64,000 nt of DNA from Bryobacterales bacterium (GCA_003170295.1 PNAJ01000094.1:50194-114193), one strand, 5' to 3'. Positions 37,853 to 47,074 are shown, counted from the stretch's first letter. Program-made: numbers and translations. The notes: a model not told the origin generated them from the sequence alone.

Positions 37853-38330
37853 GTGGTCCTGGATATCCCGGCCCGAGCAGTGCCGCATCGTCGTTAGCCA
37901 ACGTTCGCACGAATTCCGCATGGAGATGATCGGCGGTTCCGTTCACCGGCGTTAAGAATTTCTCGCGATACGCTTCGCGAGCCGCGTCCATCTGCGTCTT
38001 CAACGCCGAATAGACGTCGCCCGACGCCCGCCCGGTCTTCATCGCAGCGGCGTGATAAAGCTGTATTTCTGCCACTCGCACGCGAGCAAATCGTTGCGCC
38101 GGTAACGAAACAGGCGGCGGGGCGAACGTTCTCAAAAACTCAAGGGCTGCGGAATCATCCCTGAACGTATCCCCCGCATCCTCGAATGCCGCGCTCCAAT
38201 CGGCCTCCGTCGACGCCGCTCGCATCTGCGCAGCCGCCCGCAGCAGATCCGCAATCGCTTCGCCCCGCGCCCGCACAATCTCCGCGGCCATCTCGGAACG
38301 AAGATCGGCGAAGCGCTCATCGAGAGTCAT
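37845..38330 (-). CDS. Hypothetical helical protein upstream of the transglycosylase
   Basis: 161 residues, almost wholly alpha-helical by composition (Ala, Arg, Glu, Leu), no signal peptide, no motif recognised. Its stop lies inside the first codons of the transglycosylase gene, and it follows the AsmA-like gene by 15 bp, so it is the middle gene of a probable three-gene envelope unit. Confidence 0.65.
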   Translation of the reverse strand: MTLDERFADLRSEMAAEIVRARGEAIADLLRAAAQMRAASTEADWSAAFEDAGDTFRDDSAALEFLRTFAPPPVSLPAQRFARVRVAEIQLYHAAAMKTGRASGDVYSALKTQMDAAREAYREKFLTPVNGTADHLHAEFVRTLANDDAALLGPGYPGPLV

Positions 38331-38345
38331 TACTTAATCTGTATT

Positions 38346-40631
38346 CTACTGTGTCGACGCCGCCAGCAGCGCGGAATACCGCACCGTCCGCCCTCGGCTC
38401 AATAAATCGAGCACCAGCCGTCCGTCGCTCATCGTCGCGCCCGACCCCGTGTACGTCTCCGCGCCCTGCGTCACTTCGACCGACGATAATTTCCAGCGCT
38501 CGCCCGCCGCTTGTTCGCGCACTTCGAAACATGCCGCCGCGGTCCGAAATTCCGCATCGGCCGAGAACACGATGGACCGCCCGCGCACGTGTCCTTCCGC
38601 ATGCGCGCTCGGCAGAATATCCACGCCCGCGCCATCGGCATCCACGCTGCCTTCGAAATCGAGCCTGCCTTCCTTATACGCCACGTCGGAGAGTTTGCCT
38701 TCGAAGCGATAATGCGGCGCCCGACCCGCGAGATCGATACGGAGGTCTCCCGCCAGCGATGCATTATCGATGTGCGCGCCCAGGTCCACCAGTCGCACCT
38801 CCGCCGCGTCCCATAGAAGCCGCGCCGCGTCCACTCGAACCTGCGTCTCTCCGAACATCAGCGAGCCGATCGCAACCGTGCCATCCGCGCGACGCGTTTT
38901 GAGCCACTCGGGCACCGGTGCGTCGCCCAACCGCAGCGTGCGCGCGAAAAATCCTCGATCCCGCATCAGCGCGGGCGCAAGCACGCGTTGCAACTCCGCC
39001 GCATCCGCCTCCGCGATCGCCAGATGAAATTTGTGCGGCCGGAGCGACGCGGGCTCCCATCGATAGTTCCCTGTGAACGCGATGGCACCCACCTTCGCTC
39101 GAATCCGATTCACTGTGACGCGCTTGCCGCTCAAGCTCACCGCGGCCGACTGCAATCGGAGCGGCTCCGCCAGCCCCTCCACGGGAATGCGCGCGTTCTG
39201 CAATTCATACTCGCCCGACCATTGGCCCGCTTCCCCGCGCGCCCATTCATAGCGCGCCCAGCCCCGCCACGTGCCTTGCGGCGTTTGGTCTAGTAAAGGA
39301 ATCGCGGCGACTCCGAACGACCGCATGTCGGAAACACTCAAGCCCCGCGTCGTGATTTTTAGGTCGAGCGCGCCCGCGCCCGTGAGTGAAAAATTCCCCT
39401 CCACATCGGCGCTCTCGTTCTCGCCGACGCTTACCGTCGACGGCTCCAGCGACATCACCTGATGATCGATCACCACCGCCGCCGACGCCGCGCGCAACGG
39501 CGGCCCATCGGGCAGCGTCAGCGACGCATCCTGCAATGCCACTTTCCCGGCGAATCCATCCGGCTCTGAATAACGCACTTCGCCCGAGAGCGATCCCTCC
39601 GCCGCCATGTTTTCCGGAAGCGCCGCCCCCATGTGCCGCGCGATCTCGAGCGCGGTCTCGACCGGCACCTTCTTCAGGTCCGCACTCGCGTCCCAATGAG
39701 GGGCGCGGAGAAAATCCCACGCCCGGAACGTCGCCGCCACCAGGGGATTCTCGACGTCGGAAACACTCTCCAACTCCAGCCGGTCGTTGTGAAGGTCCAG
39801 CGTCCCCTTGTATCCTACCCGCAATCCTCCGCCGCTCTGCGGCAGCAAATCCCAGCGGTGCACATCGTTGACCTGAATGTTTCCAGTCACGTCTAGATGC
39901 GACGGCGGCCCGGAAAGTTGCGCATCGAGCGCGATCGCGCCGTGCAGCCCAAAGCCCCGCCGGTCGATCAGCCGAGCGACTTCTTCGAGGCCGCTCTTTT
40001 CCAGCTCGATCTTCATGTCGACCTTCTGCGCGCTCCACACACCGCGCACGAAGAAGTGCCCGAAGTCCTGCCCTGAGCGGTCCGAACGCGAAGGCGCTCC
40101 CGCGAATCGCAGCTCGACCGAACCGTCCATCGATGGCGCCACATCCACGTCGGCATCGTTGAAATAGAACACCGACTTGGTGTCGCCGAACTTGAAATTG
40201 ACCCGCCCACCGCGCATCTTAATCGCCGGCATGGCGCCCGCGCTCGCCGGCGCGCTGTTCAGTAGGAATTGAAAATTCCACGGACCCGCGTCCGTCTTTA
40301 CAAGATTAATGCTAGCGTCGATCAGCCGCAGGCTCGAAAAATCCAGTCGGTGCCGCAACAGGCTCAGCAACTGCATCCGAGCCTCCAGCCTGCCGACATA
40401 TGCGAATGGCTCGATTCCCGCGCGCGCGTCCTCGTGAATCGTCACTTCGTCCACCGTGAAGCCTGGTCCTGTGAATAGATTGAAGTGCACCGCGCCCACT
40501 TCCACGCGTCTTCCGAGGCCCCGCTCCAGCGCCCGCACAATCGTCGGGCGAAACCAATCGATCTCAAAATACTGCGCCGCGAACCCCAACGCCAGCACCA
40601 GCACCAGCGCGATGATGACAGCCCGCTTCAT
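38346..40631 (-). CDS. AsmA-like envelope protein
   Basis: 761 residues. One N-terminal membrane anchor (about residues 4-20) is followed by an early segment matching AsmA/DUF3971-type proteins (IVRALERGLGRRVEVGAVHF) and then long repeated beta-strand segments. AsmA-like proteins help move lipids or assemble the outer membrane. Its place before the hypothetical and transglycosylase genes fits an envelope-maintenance unit. Confidence 0.8.
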   Translation of the reverse strand: MKRAVIIALVLVLALGFAAQYFEIDWFRPTIVRALERGLGRRVEVGAVHFNLFTGPGFTVDEVTIHEDARAGIEPFAYVGRLEARMQLLSLLRHRLDFSSLRLIDASINLVKTDAGPWNFQFLLNSAPASAGAMPAIKMRGGRVNFKFGDTKSVFYFNDADVDVAPSMDGSVELRFAGAPSRSDRSGQDFGHFFVRGVWSAQKVDMKIELEKSGLEEVARLIDRRGFGLHGAIALDAQLSGPPSHLDVTGNIQVNDVHRWDLLPQSGGGLRVGYKGTLDLHNDRLELESVSDVENPLVAATFRAWDFLRAPHWDASADLKKVPVETALEIARHMGAALPENMAAEGSLSGEVRYSEPDGFAGKVALQDASLTLPDGPPLRAASAAVVIDHQVMSLEPSTVSVGENESADVEGNFSLTGAGALDLKITTRGLSVSDMRSFGVAAIPLLDQTPQGTWRGWARYEWARGEAGQWSGEYELQNARIPVEGLAEPLRLQSAAVSLSGKRVTVNRIRAKVGAIAFTGNYRWEPASLRPHKFHLAIAEADAAELQRVLAPALMRDRGFFARTLRLGDAPVPEWLKTRRADGTVAIGSLMFGETQVRVDAARLLWDAAEVRLVDLGAHIDNASLAGDLRIDLAGRAPHYRFEGKLSDVAYKEGRLDFEGSVDADGAGVDILPSAHAEGHVRGRSIVFSADAEFRTAAACFEVREQAAGERWKLSSVEVTQGAETYTGSGATMSDGRLVLDLLSRGRTVRYSALLAASTQ

Positions 40632-40667
40632 ATTGCATAACCGTGTGGTGCATCCGGACGATTTATA

Positions 40668-40717
40668 GAGCCGCGACCACCGGGAGCGGTCAAACCCGAT
40701 GTTTTCGAGAGTGCCGT
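40668..40717 (-). repeat. Repeat family D copy
   Basis: On the minus strand: CACTCTCGAAAACATCGGG, then GACCGCTCCCGGTGGTCGCG and GCTC. The second half recurs at 42447-42475, 47879-47904 and in both arms at 53075-53146. Confidence 0.75.
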
Positions 40718-40719
40718 CT

Positions 40720-41301
40720 TCATCGCCCGCTCTCCTGCAAAATCCGGTACGCGTCCTTATCGTCGATGTCGCTCAGCACTCCCGCGTCCAGTGTGTCGAG
40801 ATAATGCGTGCGGTCCGCGTACCTCCGCACTACCTCGCGAGCTTGCCGCTCCGGCGGCAGCGCAAGAAACTCCGGAATCAACTCGCGGCGCGCGCAAACC
40901 GGATGCCCCCGCCGGCCCTCATATCGCGGAATCACCAGCGGAGCCTCAACGGCCTTCAACGCTTCGACCAGAAGCCGCACCGTCTCCGGCTCCACCGCCG
41001 GGCAATCCACCGGCATAAACAGAAAACCCTCCGCGTCCCCCGGAACCTCCGCCAGCGCGGTTTGGAGCGAGCTCAACTGTCCTCGCGACGGATCGGGATT
41101 GACCACGAACCGCGCGTGCCCATGCGCTGCGGCACGAATCTCGTCCGCGTGATATCCCAGCGCCACAATCACCGGATCGCACACACCACCCAGCACACGA
41201 ATCAGCCGGTCGAGAAACGTCTCCCCGCGATAATCGAGCAGCGCCTTGGGAGATCCCATGCGGCTCGAAGCTCCCGCGGCGAGGATAATACCGGCGATCA
41301 C
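40720..41301 (-). CDS. MocA-like molybdopterin nucleotidyltransferase
   Basis: 193 residues from a GTG at 41301. LAAGASSRMGSPKALL is the nucleotide-binding motif of the MobA/MocA family and MPVDCPAVEP holds the metal-binding Asp. MocA adds CMP to molybdopterin for xanthine-dehydrogenase-type enzymes. It overlaps the XdhC-like gene by 4 bp (GTGA), as often seen for molybdenum hydroxylase maturation pairs. A MobA-type GMP transferase is the alternative but the partner argues against it. Confidence 0.88.
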   Translation of the reverse strand: MIAGIILAAGASSRMGSPKALLDYRGETFLDRLIRVLGGVCDPVIVALGYHADEIRAAAHGHARFVVNPDPSRGQLSSLQTALAEVPGDAEGFLFMPVDCPAVEPETVRLLVEALKAVEAPLVIPRYEGRRGHPVCARRELIPEFLALPPERQAREVVRRYADRTHYLDTLDAGVLSDIDDKDAYRILQESGR

Positions 41302-42134
41302 TTCAACAGCGCCTGCATTTTATCGCTGGCGAAAATCGATTTCGAAAGCGCCCGCCAATCCGACTCCGGCGCGCGCCGCAGCGCGATCATTTCCGCGACC
41401 ACCGAAATCGCGATCTCTTCCGGCGTCTCCGCGCCAATCTCCAGCCCCATCGGCGCAAAAACTTTGCCGAACATGTCGCGCGAAAAGCCTTCTTTCTCGA
41501 GCTCGTGGACCACCGAGATTGTCTTGCGCTTGCTCCCGATCATCGCGATGTACCGAGCCTCGGTCGTCACCGCCCAGCGCAGCACCCGCATATCGTCGCG
41601 ATGCCCCCGCGTCACGATAACCAAATAGGTCGACGAAGTCACCGGCAATTTCGGAAACACGTCTTCGTAAGGCTCGGCATAAGTCGCGTCTGCTTCGGGA
41701 AACCGCTCCGCATTCGCGAAAGCCTCGCGATCGTCCACCACCACCATCGAAAATCCCGCCATATTCGCGATCTTCGAGATGCTTTTCGAAACATGCCCGC
41801 CGCCAAAAATATACGCCCGCGGTTGCGGCGTCACCGGCTCAACGAAGATATTCAATTGCCCTCCGCAGATCAGCCCGTTATCGTAAGCCGCGTCCTGGCC
41901 CAGGCTGAACGTAAGATGGCGCGGCTTCTCCGTCGCGATCACTTCGCGCGCTGCGTTCCAAACCTCCGCCTCCACGCACCCTCCGCCAATCGTTCCCAGC
42001 ATCGACCCGTCGTCGCGCACCAGCATCTTCGCGCTCTCATAGCTCGGAATCGACCCGTTCACCTGTACGATCGTCGCCACCGCGCACTTCTGCCCCAACT
42101 TGCGCAGCCGCACGATCTCGTCGTAAATATCCAC
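41298..42134 (-). CDS. XdhC/CoxI-family molybdenum hydroxylase maturation factor
   Basis: 278 residues from a GTG at 42134. The N-terminal XdhC domain has GTIGGGCVEAEVW, and the C-terminal Rossmann domain has FGGGHVSKSISKIA and VVVDDREAFA. XdhC inserts the sulfurated molybdenum cofactor into xanthine dehydrogenase or CO dehydrogenase-type enzymes. No such enzyme is in the window. A TACAAT box lies 8 nt before the start on the minus strand. Confidence 0.9.
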   Translation of the reverse strand: MDIYDEIVRLRKLGQKCAVATIVQVNGSIPSYESAKMLVRDDGSMLGTIGGGCVEAEVWNAAREVIATEKPRHLTFSLGQDAAYDNGLICGGQLNIFVEPVTPQPRAYIFGGGHVSKSISKIANMAGFSMVVVDDREAFANAERFPEADATYAEPYEDVFPKLPVTSSTYLVIVTRGHRDDMRVLRWAVTTEARYIAMIGSKRKTISVVHELEKEGFSRDMFGKVFAPMGLEIGAETPEEIAISVVAEMIALRRAPESDWRALSKSIFASDKMQALLK

Positions 42135-42481
42135 TCGATTTCATTGTAATTCAATAACATCGCACTTCCACCCGCAATCATTCGCAAAACCCTGCCCTAA
42201 TTTATAGGCAAGGAGTCCGGGCGCTCTTTCAACGGAGAGCTGGATCGACCGGTCGGCGGAATACTAGTACAACCGTCGATTGGTTCGTGTGCGTTGGATT
42301 GCTGCCAGTCAACGACTGGCCCCTGTGCGGACTGGGTTAAAGTAACGTAGCTTCCCGCTGTGGAAGGGTAAATCAAGTGCAGCTAAAGGGCGCGCGTCCG
42401 ATACTAAAAAGGTAAGAAGGAGGCAAAACAATTATTTGATGCTTTTAGAACCGCGACCATCGGGAGCGGTCTGCCTCCGCT
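42135..42481. other. 347-bp gene-free stretch with repeats
   Basis: No credible gene. It holds a perfect 7-bp hairpin GCCAGTC-AAC-GACTGGC at 42304-42320 and a family D core at 42447-42475 (ACCGCGACCATCGGGAGCGG) just after the winged-helix gene stop. The TACAAT box for the XdhC gene is at its left edge. Confidence 0.6.
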
Positions 42482-42760
42482 TTATCTCAACAACCCATTC
42501 ATCGTTTTCCGGTAACTCTGAAACGCCGCTCGTCCGTCTTCCGTGAGCCGCACCAGCGTCAGCGGAATCTTGCCTCGAAATGTCTTCTCGATCTCTATAT
42601 AATTCGCCTCTTCCAGCTTCATCAGATGGCTCGACAAATTACCCTTGGTGAGATTCGTTTCCCGTTGCAAAAACAAAAAATCCGCCTCCTTCGCCCCCGA
42701 TAGCAGAGCGACAATCAGCAGCCTCGCCGGCTCGTGAATCACGCGGTCGACCTCGCTCAT
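42482..42760 (-). CDS. Winged-helix transcriptional regulator (HTH_34-like)
   Basis: 92 residues. The layout EPARLLIVALL - LTKGNLSSHLMKLEEANYIE - RLTEDGRAAF is the winged-helix DNA-binding domain of the PF13601 type, a MarR/ArsR relative. Its ATG shares one base with the stop of the membrane protein gene (TGATG), so both are translated together. It probably represses its own operon through the repeats at 43404-43438. I see no metal-binding Cys/His cluster, so the signal is unknown. Confidence 0.9.
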   Translation of the reverse strand: MSEVDRVIHEPARLLIVALLSGAKEADFLFLQRETNLTKGNLSSHLMKLEEANYIEIEKTFRGKIPLTLVRLTEDGRAAFQSYRKTMNGLLR

Positions 42761-43386
42761 CAGGCCGTCTCCACCGGCAGGGGGTGCGATGCGATAAATC
42801 CCCGCAGCCGCACCACGCCGCCGACCGCAATCACGGTCCCCAGTCCAATCAGCATCCAGTAAAGCCCTACGCCTCCTCGCTGAAACGGATAAACGCATAC
42901 CGCAAATAAGCCTAGCCATTGCAGGTAGGGGAGCTTGTACCGCCAGCCCGCAACGCTCATCGCCAGCGACATGCCGATCGCAATCATCGGTAGCGCGAAT
43001 CTCTGCAAAGTACCCTCGTTCTTCATGAGCAGCTGTGCGGTCATCAAGGTCACCGCAACGACAACTGCTACGCGCAAAAAACGCCACGCCCAGAGCGACA
43101 CACTGTTTACTTTGCAGTTGGCGAGCGCCACGTACCCGCCGCGCGGAAACGTCACTTTTCTCCGTAGCGTCCTGATTCCCCATCTCATCCCGAAAATGCA
43201 GCAACCCCACAATATCTGCGCCGCGAAAATGTAAATGCGACCGATGGATGAGTCCTTCGGAAGCAGAAACGCGATCAGGAAAATGACTCCCACCAATAGC
43301 GAATTGAGGCCCAGCAGAAGGTCGGGAACCCCGTCCTCATCCAAATACCTCATGGGCCGCCGCGTCGCTTCGTCAAGGTTTTCCAC
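42760..43386 (-). CDS. Six-helix membrane protein encoded with a winged-helix regulator
   Basis: 208 residues from a GTG at 43386. About six transmembrane segments, short loops, and a charged N-terminus (MENLDEATRRPMRYLDEDG). No transporter family recognised. A clean AAGGAG lies 8 nt before the GTG. Context suggests a membrane sensor or effector under the control of the regulator encoded next. Confidence 0.8.
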   Translation of the reverse strand: MENLDEATRRPMRYLDEDGVPDLLLGLNSLLVGVIFLIAFLLPKDSSIGRIYIFAAQILWGCCIFGMRWGIRTLRRKVTFPRGGYVALANCKVNSVSLWAWRFLRVAVVVAVTLMTAQLLMKNEGTLQRFALPMIAIGMSLAMSVAGWRYKLPYLQWLGLFAVCVYPFQRGGVGLYWMLIGLGTVIAVGGVVRLRGFIASHPLPVETA

Positions 43387-43394
43387 TCTGTTTT

Positions 43395-43400
43395 CTCCTT
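43395..43400 (-). promoter_or_regulatory. Shine-Dalgarno AAGGAG fixing a GTG start
   Basis: On the minus strand AAGGAG ends 8 nt before the GTG at 43386, which supports this start for the membrane protein. Confidence 0.75.
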
Positions 43401-43403
43401 ATG

Positions 43404-43438
43404 CAGACCAGTCTGTACTACAAACCAGTCTTTGTCAA
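43404..43438 (-). promoter_or_regulatory. Promoter with operator-like direct repeats
   Basis: On the minus strand TTGACA (43438-43433) is followed by two direct copies of AGACTGGT (43431-43424 and 43414-43407) with a 17-bp period, and a weak -10 (TACAGA, 43417-43412). The distal repeat is part of a CAGAC-CA-GTCTG inverted repeat. The repeats overlap the spacer and -10, a good site for autorepression by the winged-helix protein. Inference from layout. Confidence 0.6.
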
Positions 43439-43454
43439 GCTAAAATGAAAAACT

Positions 43455-45035
43455 GTGCTCGATCCTTTCGACGTCATCATCATCGGCGCAGGCCACAACG
43501 GCCTCGTCACCGCCGCCTACCTCGCCAAAGCCGGACGGCGCGTTCTCGTTCTTGAATCGCGGGAGCTGGTCGGCGGCTGCGCCGTTACCGAGGAAATCTG
43601 GCCCGGCTACCGCGTTTCCACCGCATCATATCTATCCAGCCTCATGCAGGAAAAAGTCGTGCGCGAGCTGCAGCTCGAAAAGTTTGGTTACCAGGTCGAC
43701 GCCAAGGACCCCGCGTTTTTTTCTCCATTTCCCGACGGACGCCACCTGTTCATGTGGCAGGATCGCGCCAAAACGTTGGCTGAAATTGCAAAGTTTTCCC
43801 AAAAGGACGCGGAAGCGTATCCGAAATACGAAGCGTATCTCGAACGGCTCGCCATAGTCGCCGAATCGCTGCTGCTGACCACGCCTCCCGATTTCCCTCC
43901 GCGCGGCCCTGGCGATTTCATTGAATTTCTAAAGCTCGCTGGAAAACTGCGAGGCCTCTCGCGCGCCGAAATTGTCGGCCTCGTGAAAATCTTCACGCAA
44001 AGCGCCGCCGATTTTCTCGATCAGTGGTTCGAATCCGAGCAGCTCAAAGTCACTCTCGCCACCGACGGCGTGATCGGAGCCAACGGAGGCCCGCGCTCAC
44101 CCGGAACGGCCTACATTCTGCTGCACCACTGCATGGGCGGCGTGAACGGACACCGCGGACTGTGGGGATTCGTCAGGGGCGGGATGGGCGCAGTTTCGAA
44201 CGCCATCGCCGATTCGGGTCGCGCCAAGGGCGTGAAAATCCGCACCAACGCGCCGGTCGCAAGAATCCTCGTCAAAGATGGCCGCGCCCACGGAGTCGTC
44301 CTCCAATTGGGAGAAGAAATAGAAGCCAAAGTCGTCGCCAGCAATCTCGACCCGCGGCGTACCTTTCTCAAACTGACGGACTCCGCCGATCTCCCGCCCG
44401 ACTTCGTTCAGAGCATCAAGAATTTCCGCTCCGAAGGAACATCGCTCAAGATGAACCTCGCCCTCAGCGGACTCCCCGAGTTCACTGCTTACCCCGGCTC
44501 TCCCGGTCCGCAGCACCGCGCAACCATGCACATCTGCCCATCCGTCGAATACATAGAACGCGCCTGGGACGACGCGAAATACGGCAAACCCTCGCAGAAT
44601 CCGCTCATCGAAATGACCATTCCCACGATGTACGATCCGTCCCTTGCACCCCCCGGCCGTCACATCATGGGAATTTTTTTGCAATACGCGCCCTACACCC
44701 TGCGCGGAACCACCTGGGACGAGCAGCGCGAGCCCTACGCCGAGCGCATTCTCGACGTGATCGAGCAGTACTGTCCGAACATTCGTTCCATCACCCTGGA
44801 GCGCCAGACGCTGACTCCCCTCGATCTCGAACGCCGCTTCGGCCTCACGGGAGGCAACATTTTTCACGGCGAAATGAGCCTGGATCAGATGTTCGTTCTG
44901 CGGCCCGTCGCCGGCTGGGCGAAGTACCGGACCCCCGTAAAAGGCCTGTATTTATGCGGATCCGGCGCCCACCCCGGAGGCGGCGTGATGGGAGCCCCCG
45001 GCCACAACGCCGCCCAGGCGATTCTCAAGGACTAA
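43455..45035 (+). CDS. CrtI/phytoene-desaturase-like FAD-dependent oxidoreductase
   Basis: 526 residues from a GTG at 43455. The N-terminal FAD motif is IIGAGHNGLVTAAYLAKAG (about residues 8-26) and the C-terminal flavin segment is LYLCGSGAHPGGGVMGAPGH, as in CrtI-like amine-oxidase superfamily proteins. The substrate is unknown; carotenoid desaturases and all-trans-retinol saturases share the fold, but there are no carotenoid genes nearby. Divergent from the membrane protein/regulator pair; a TAAAAT box lies 8 nt upstream. Confidence 0.88.
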   Translation: MLDPFDVIIIGAGHNGLVTAAYLAKAGRRVLVLESRELVGGCAVTEEIWPGYRVSTASYLSSLMQEKVVRELQLEKFGYQVDAKDPAFFSPFPDGRHLFMWQDRAKTLAEIAKFSQKDAEAYPKYEAYLERLAIVAESLLLTTPPDFPPRGPGDFIEFLKLAGKLRGLSRAEIVGLVKIFTQSAADFLDQWFESEQLKVTLATDGVIGANGGPRSPGTAYILLHHCMGGVNGHRGLWGFVRGGMGAVSNAIADSGRAKGVKIRTNAPVARILVKDGRAHGVVLQLGEEIEAKVVASNLDPRRTFLKLTDSADLPPDFVQSIKNFRSEGTSLKMNLALSGLPEFTAYPGSPGPQHRATMHICPSVEYIERAWDDAKYGKPSQNPLIEMTIPTMYDPSLAPPGRHIMGIFLQYAPYTLRGTTWDEQREPYAERILDVIEQYCPNIRSITLERQTLTPLDLERRFGLTGGNIFHGEMSLDQMFVLRPVAGWAKYRTPVKGLYLCGSGAHPGGGVMGAPGHNAAQAILKD

Positions 45036-45161
45036 GAAGCCGTAAGGCCGCCTGCCTCACCCGCCTTAAATTTCCCCTGAGATCGAATCCCGATCCGGCG
45101 TAAGGTTCCTAGGTGTGTCCGGTAGGGTGTGTCCCTGAAGGGATTACAATCCATTACCGTG

Positions 45162-45167
45162 TACATT
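45162..45167 (+). promoter_or_regulatory. Putative -10 box (TACATT)
   Basis: TACATT ends 6 nt before the ATG at 45174; leaderless-type spacing. The 138-bp gap shows no other clear element. Confidence 0.4.
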
Positions 45168-45173
45168 TGATTC

Positions 45174-47057
45174 ATGTTCCACTGGATTTGCCCGGAATGC
45201 GGGCGAGAAATTCCTCCCTCGATGCGGGAGTGCCAGGCATGCGATCCCAGCGCCGCCGCGCGGTCCGTCGTGGAACCTGTTGAATCCGTGCCCGTTACCC
45301 AGGCCGTGGCCGTACCAGTTGTCGAAGCGCCTACTCTAGTTGCCGGCATCACGCCGGAGCCAGTGGCCGAAGGGCAACCTGTTGTATCCGCACGCGCCGC
45401 GGAGCTTGAGCCCGAGCCTGAGCGTAGAAAAGCCCAGCCCCAGCCGGTCGCCCGGCCGCCCCTCGTCGAACAGCCTATAGAGGCAGCCGCTCTCCTACCG
45501 GCCGCGGTGACGGAACCGGCCGTCGAATCCGCGATCAAAACCGCGCCCGTTACCGCCGCTCCCGTCGTCGAAGAGTCTAGAGAGGCCGCGGCTCTCCCAC
45601 CGGTCGCGGTGACGGAGCAAGTCGTCGAGTCCGCGATCAAAACCGCTCCCGTCGTCGAACAGCCTATAGAGGCCGCCGCTCTCCTGCCGGTCGCGGTTAC
45701 GCAACAAGCCGTCGAATCCGCGATCAAAACCGCGCTTGTCACCGCCGCTCCCGTCGTCGAACAGCCTATAGAAGCAGCGGCTATCCCACCGGTCGCGGTG
45801 ACGGAGCAAGCCGTCGAGTCCGCGATCAAAATCGCGCCCGTTACGGCCGCTCCCGTCGTCCAATCCGAACAGACTATCGAAGCACAAGTATTGGTCGAAA
45901 CCGCGCCCGTTGCCAACGTCGCGCCGGAGCCTGTTGTTGAGCCTGCTCCTGTTGTCGAAGCAATCGCCGAAGCCGCTCCAGCGGTGGCCGAAGTGCCCGA
46001 GCCCGTCGCGCAACCGTTGCCTGTCGCCGTGAAGGAGCCTGCGGTCGAAGCTCCCGTCAGCCCGGAGGAGGAGATCGACCCATTCCTGGCGCTGGCCGAA
46101 GGGATCCGGGCCGTGCACACCGTCCGAGCCGCCGCGTTGGCGGCGCCGCCCGAATCCGCAGGAATTCTGGAACTGGCGGAAGCGGTCGGCGTGCAGCAGC
46201 AGTCCCCGGTGTCTTCTCCAGCGACTTCCGCGCCTGTGGTTCAGTCCGTGAAGCCCGCTGCGCCGGAACCAAGCGGCGCCCGCGAAGCCGTTGCGAAGCA
46301 GGAAGCCGTTGCTCTCCTGGCGCCTCCCGAGCCGGCGCCAGCTGGTCTCGCGGACGAGGGCCCGACCCTCCCGTTCGCGCCGATGCAGAATTACTCGCCC
46401 GCCACCAGCCGCTCCATTTTGCCGAGGCCGCCGCGCCGTCAGATTCTGGCCGCCGATTCCGGACCGCGCATTACTCTACCGGGTCCCACGCTTCCGCCCG
46501 AGCTCACCCGCTTGCTGGACGCCAACGTCGTCACCGTCATCGGCGAGCAAACCGCGCAGCGCGCCAAGGAAGCGATCCATCCCCCGAAACCCGGCGGCCC
46601 GCCGGGATGGCTGGTTAGCGCCGGCGTGATGTTGCTGCTGCTGACTGCCGCATTGGCCCTGGTTTTCTACCTCTATCCGCGCGCGGTTGCCGACGCCAAA
46701 CCGGCTCCCATGCCTGCCGAAGCCGCCACCGCGAACGCCCCCACCGGATCGTCGAGCCCTTTGTCGAAGTTCATAGAAGTCACCGGCTTCCGCATCGTGG
46801 TCGACTCCAATAAAAAGTCCGAGGTGCAGTATCTGGTCGTCAATCATTCCGCCGCGGACGTCTCCAACGTCAACGTTTTCATTACGCTCCACGGCGTCAA
46901 GCCCGGCCAGCCACCGGTGTGCCGCTTCTCCTTCAAGGTTCCCTCGCTGGGGCCCTTCGAATCGAAAGAAATGTCGAGCCCGATCGAAAAAGTGCCGCCT
47001 ACATTCTCACTGCCCCCCTGGCAGGACCTTCGCGCCGACGTTCAAATCAGCCAGTAG
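45174..47057 (+). CDS. Zinc-ribbon membrane protein with Pro/Val/Ala repeat region
   Basis: 627 residues. Residues 6-23 form a zinc ribbon (CPEC...CQAC). A long low-complexity, Ala/Val/Pro/Glu-rich region follows, including four or five degenerate copies of a 34-residue unit (residues about 97-229, typified by VVEQPIEAAALLPVAVTEQA). A transmembrane segment lies at about 480-502, and the last 110 residues form a beta-rich extracytoplasmic domain with an FxVPSLGPFESKEM segment. The plan (cytoplasmic zinc ribbon, extended spacer, one membrane span, outer domain) is seen in many acidobacterial proteins of unknown role. On the opposite strand a long frame exists only because the codons are biased. 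Confidence 0.85.
   Translation: MFHWICPECGREIPPSMRECQACDPSAAARSVVEPVESVPVTQAVAVPVVEAPTLVAGITPEPVAEGQPVVSARAAELEPEPERRKAQPQPVARPPLVEQPIEAAALLPAAVTEPAVESAIKTAPVTAAPVVEESREAAALPPVAVTEQVVESAIKTAPVVEQPIEAAALLPVAVTQQAVESAIKTALVTAAPVVEQPIEAAAIPPVAVTEQAVESAIKIAPVTAAPVVQSEQTIEAQVLVETAPVANVAPEPVVEPAPVVEAIAEAAPAVAEVPEPVAQPLPVAVKEPAVEAPVSPEEEIDPFLALAEGIRAVHTVRAAALAAPPESAGILELAEAVGVQQQSPVSSPATSAPVVQSVKPAAPEPSGAREAVAKQEAVALLAPPEPAPAGLADEGPTLPFAPMQNYSPATSRSILPRPPRRQILAADSGPRITLPGPTLPPELTRLLDANVVTVIGEQTAQRAKEAIHPPKPGGPPGWLVSAGVMLLLLTAALALVFYLYPRAVADAKPAPMPAEAATANAPTGSSSPLSKFIEVTGFRIVVDSNKKSEVQYLVVNHSAADVSNVNVFITLHGVKPGQPPVCRFSFKVPSLGPFESKEMSSPIEKVPPTFSLPPWQDLRADVQISQ
45463..45860 (+). repeat. In-frame tandem repeat, period about 102 bp
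   Basis: Four to five degenerate copies of a unit encoding 34 residues; the second is shortened by 15 bp (29 residues). Units share GTCGAACAGCCTATAGAGG-type starts and GAATCCGCGATCAAAACCGC-type ends. The period is a multiple of three, so copy-number change keeps the frame. Confidence 0.8.
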
Positions 47058-47074
47058 TTGTAACCTAAAGTGAC

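Noticed and set aside
45463..45860. Regular repeats considered as a CRISPR array
   Set aside because: The units are 87-102 bp, degenerate, without spacers, and keep the reading frame of a protein; no cas genes are near.
45032..46120. Long minus-strand reading frame rich in Ser/Thr/Ala/Gly
   Set aside because: It is the antisense of the repeat region in the zinc-ribbon gene; the plus frame has the zinc ribbon, membrane span and folded C-domain, the minus frame has only low complexity.
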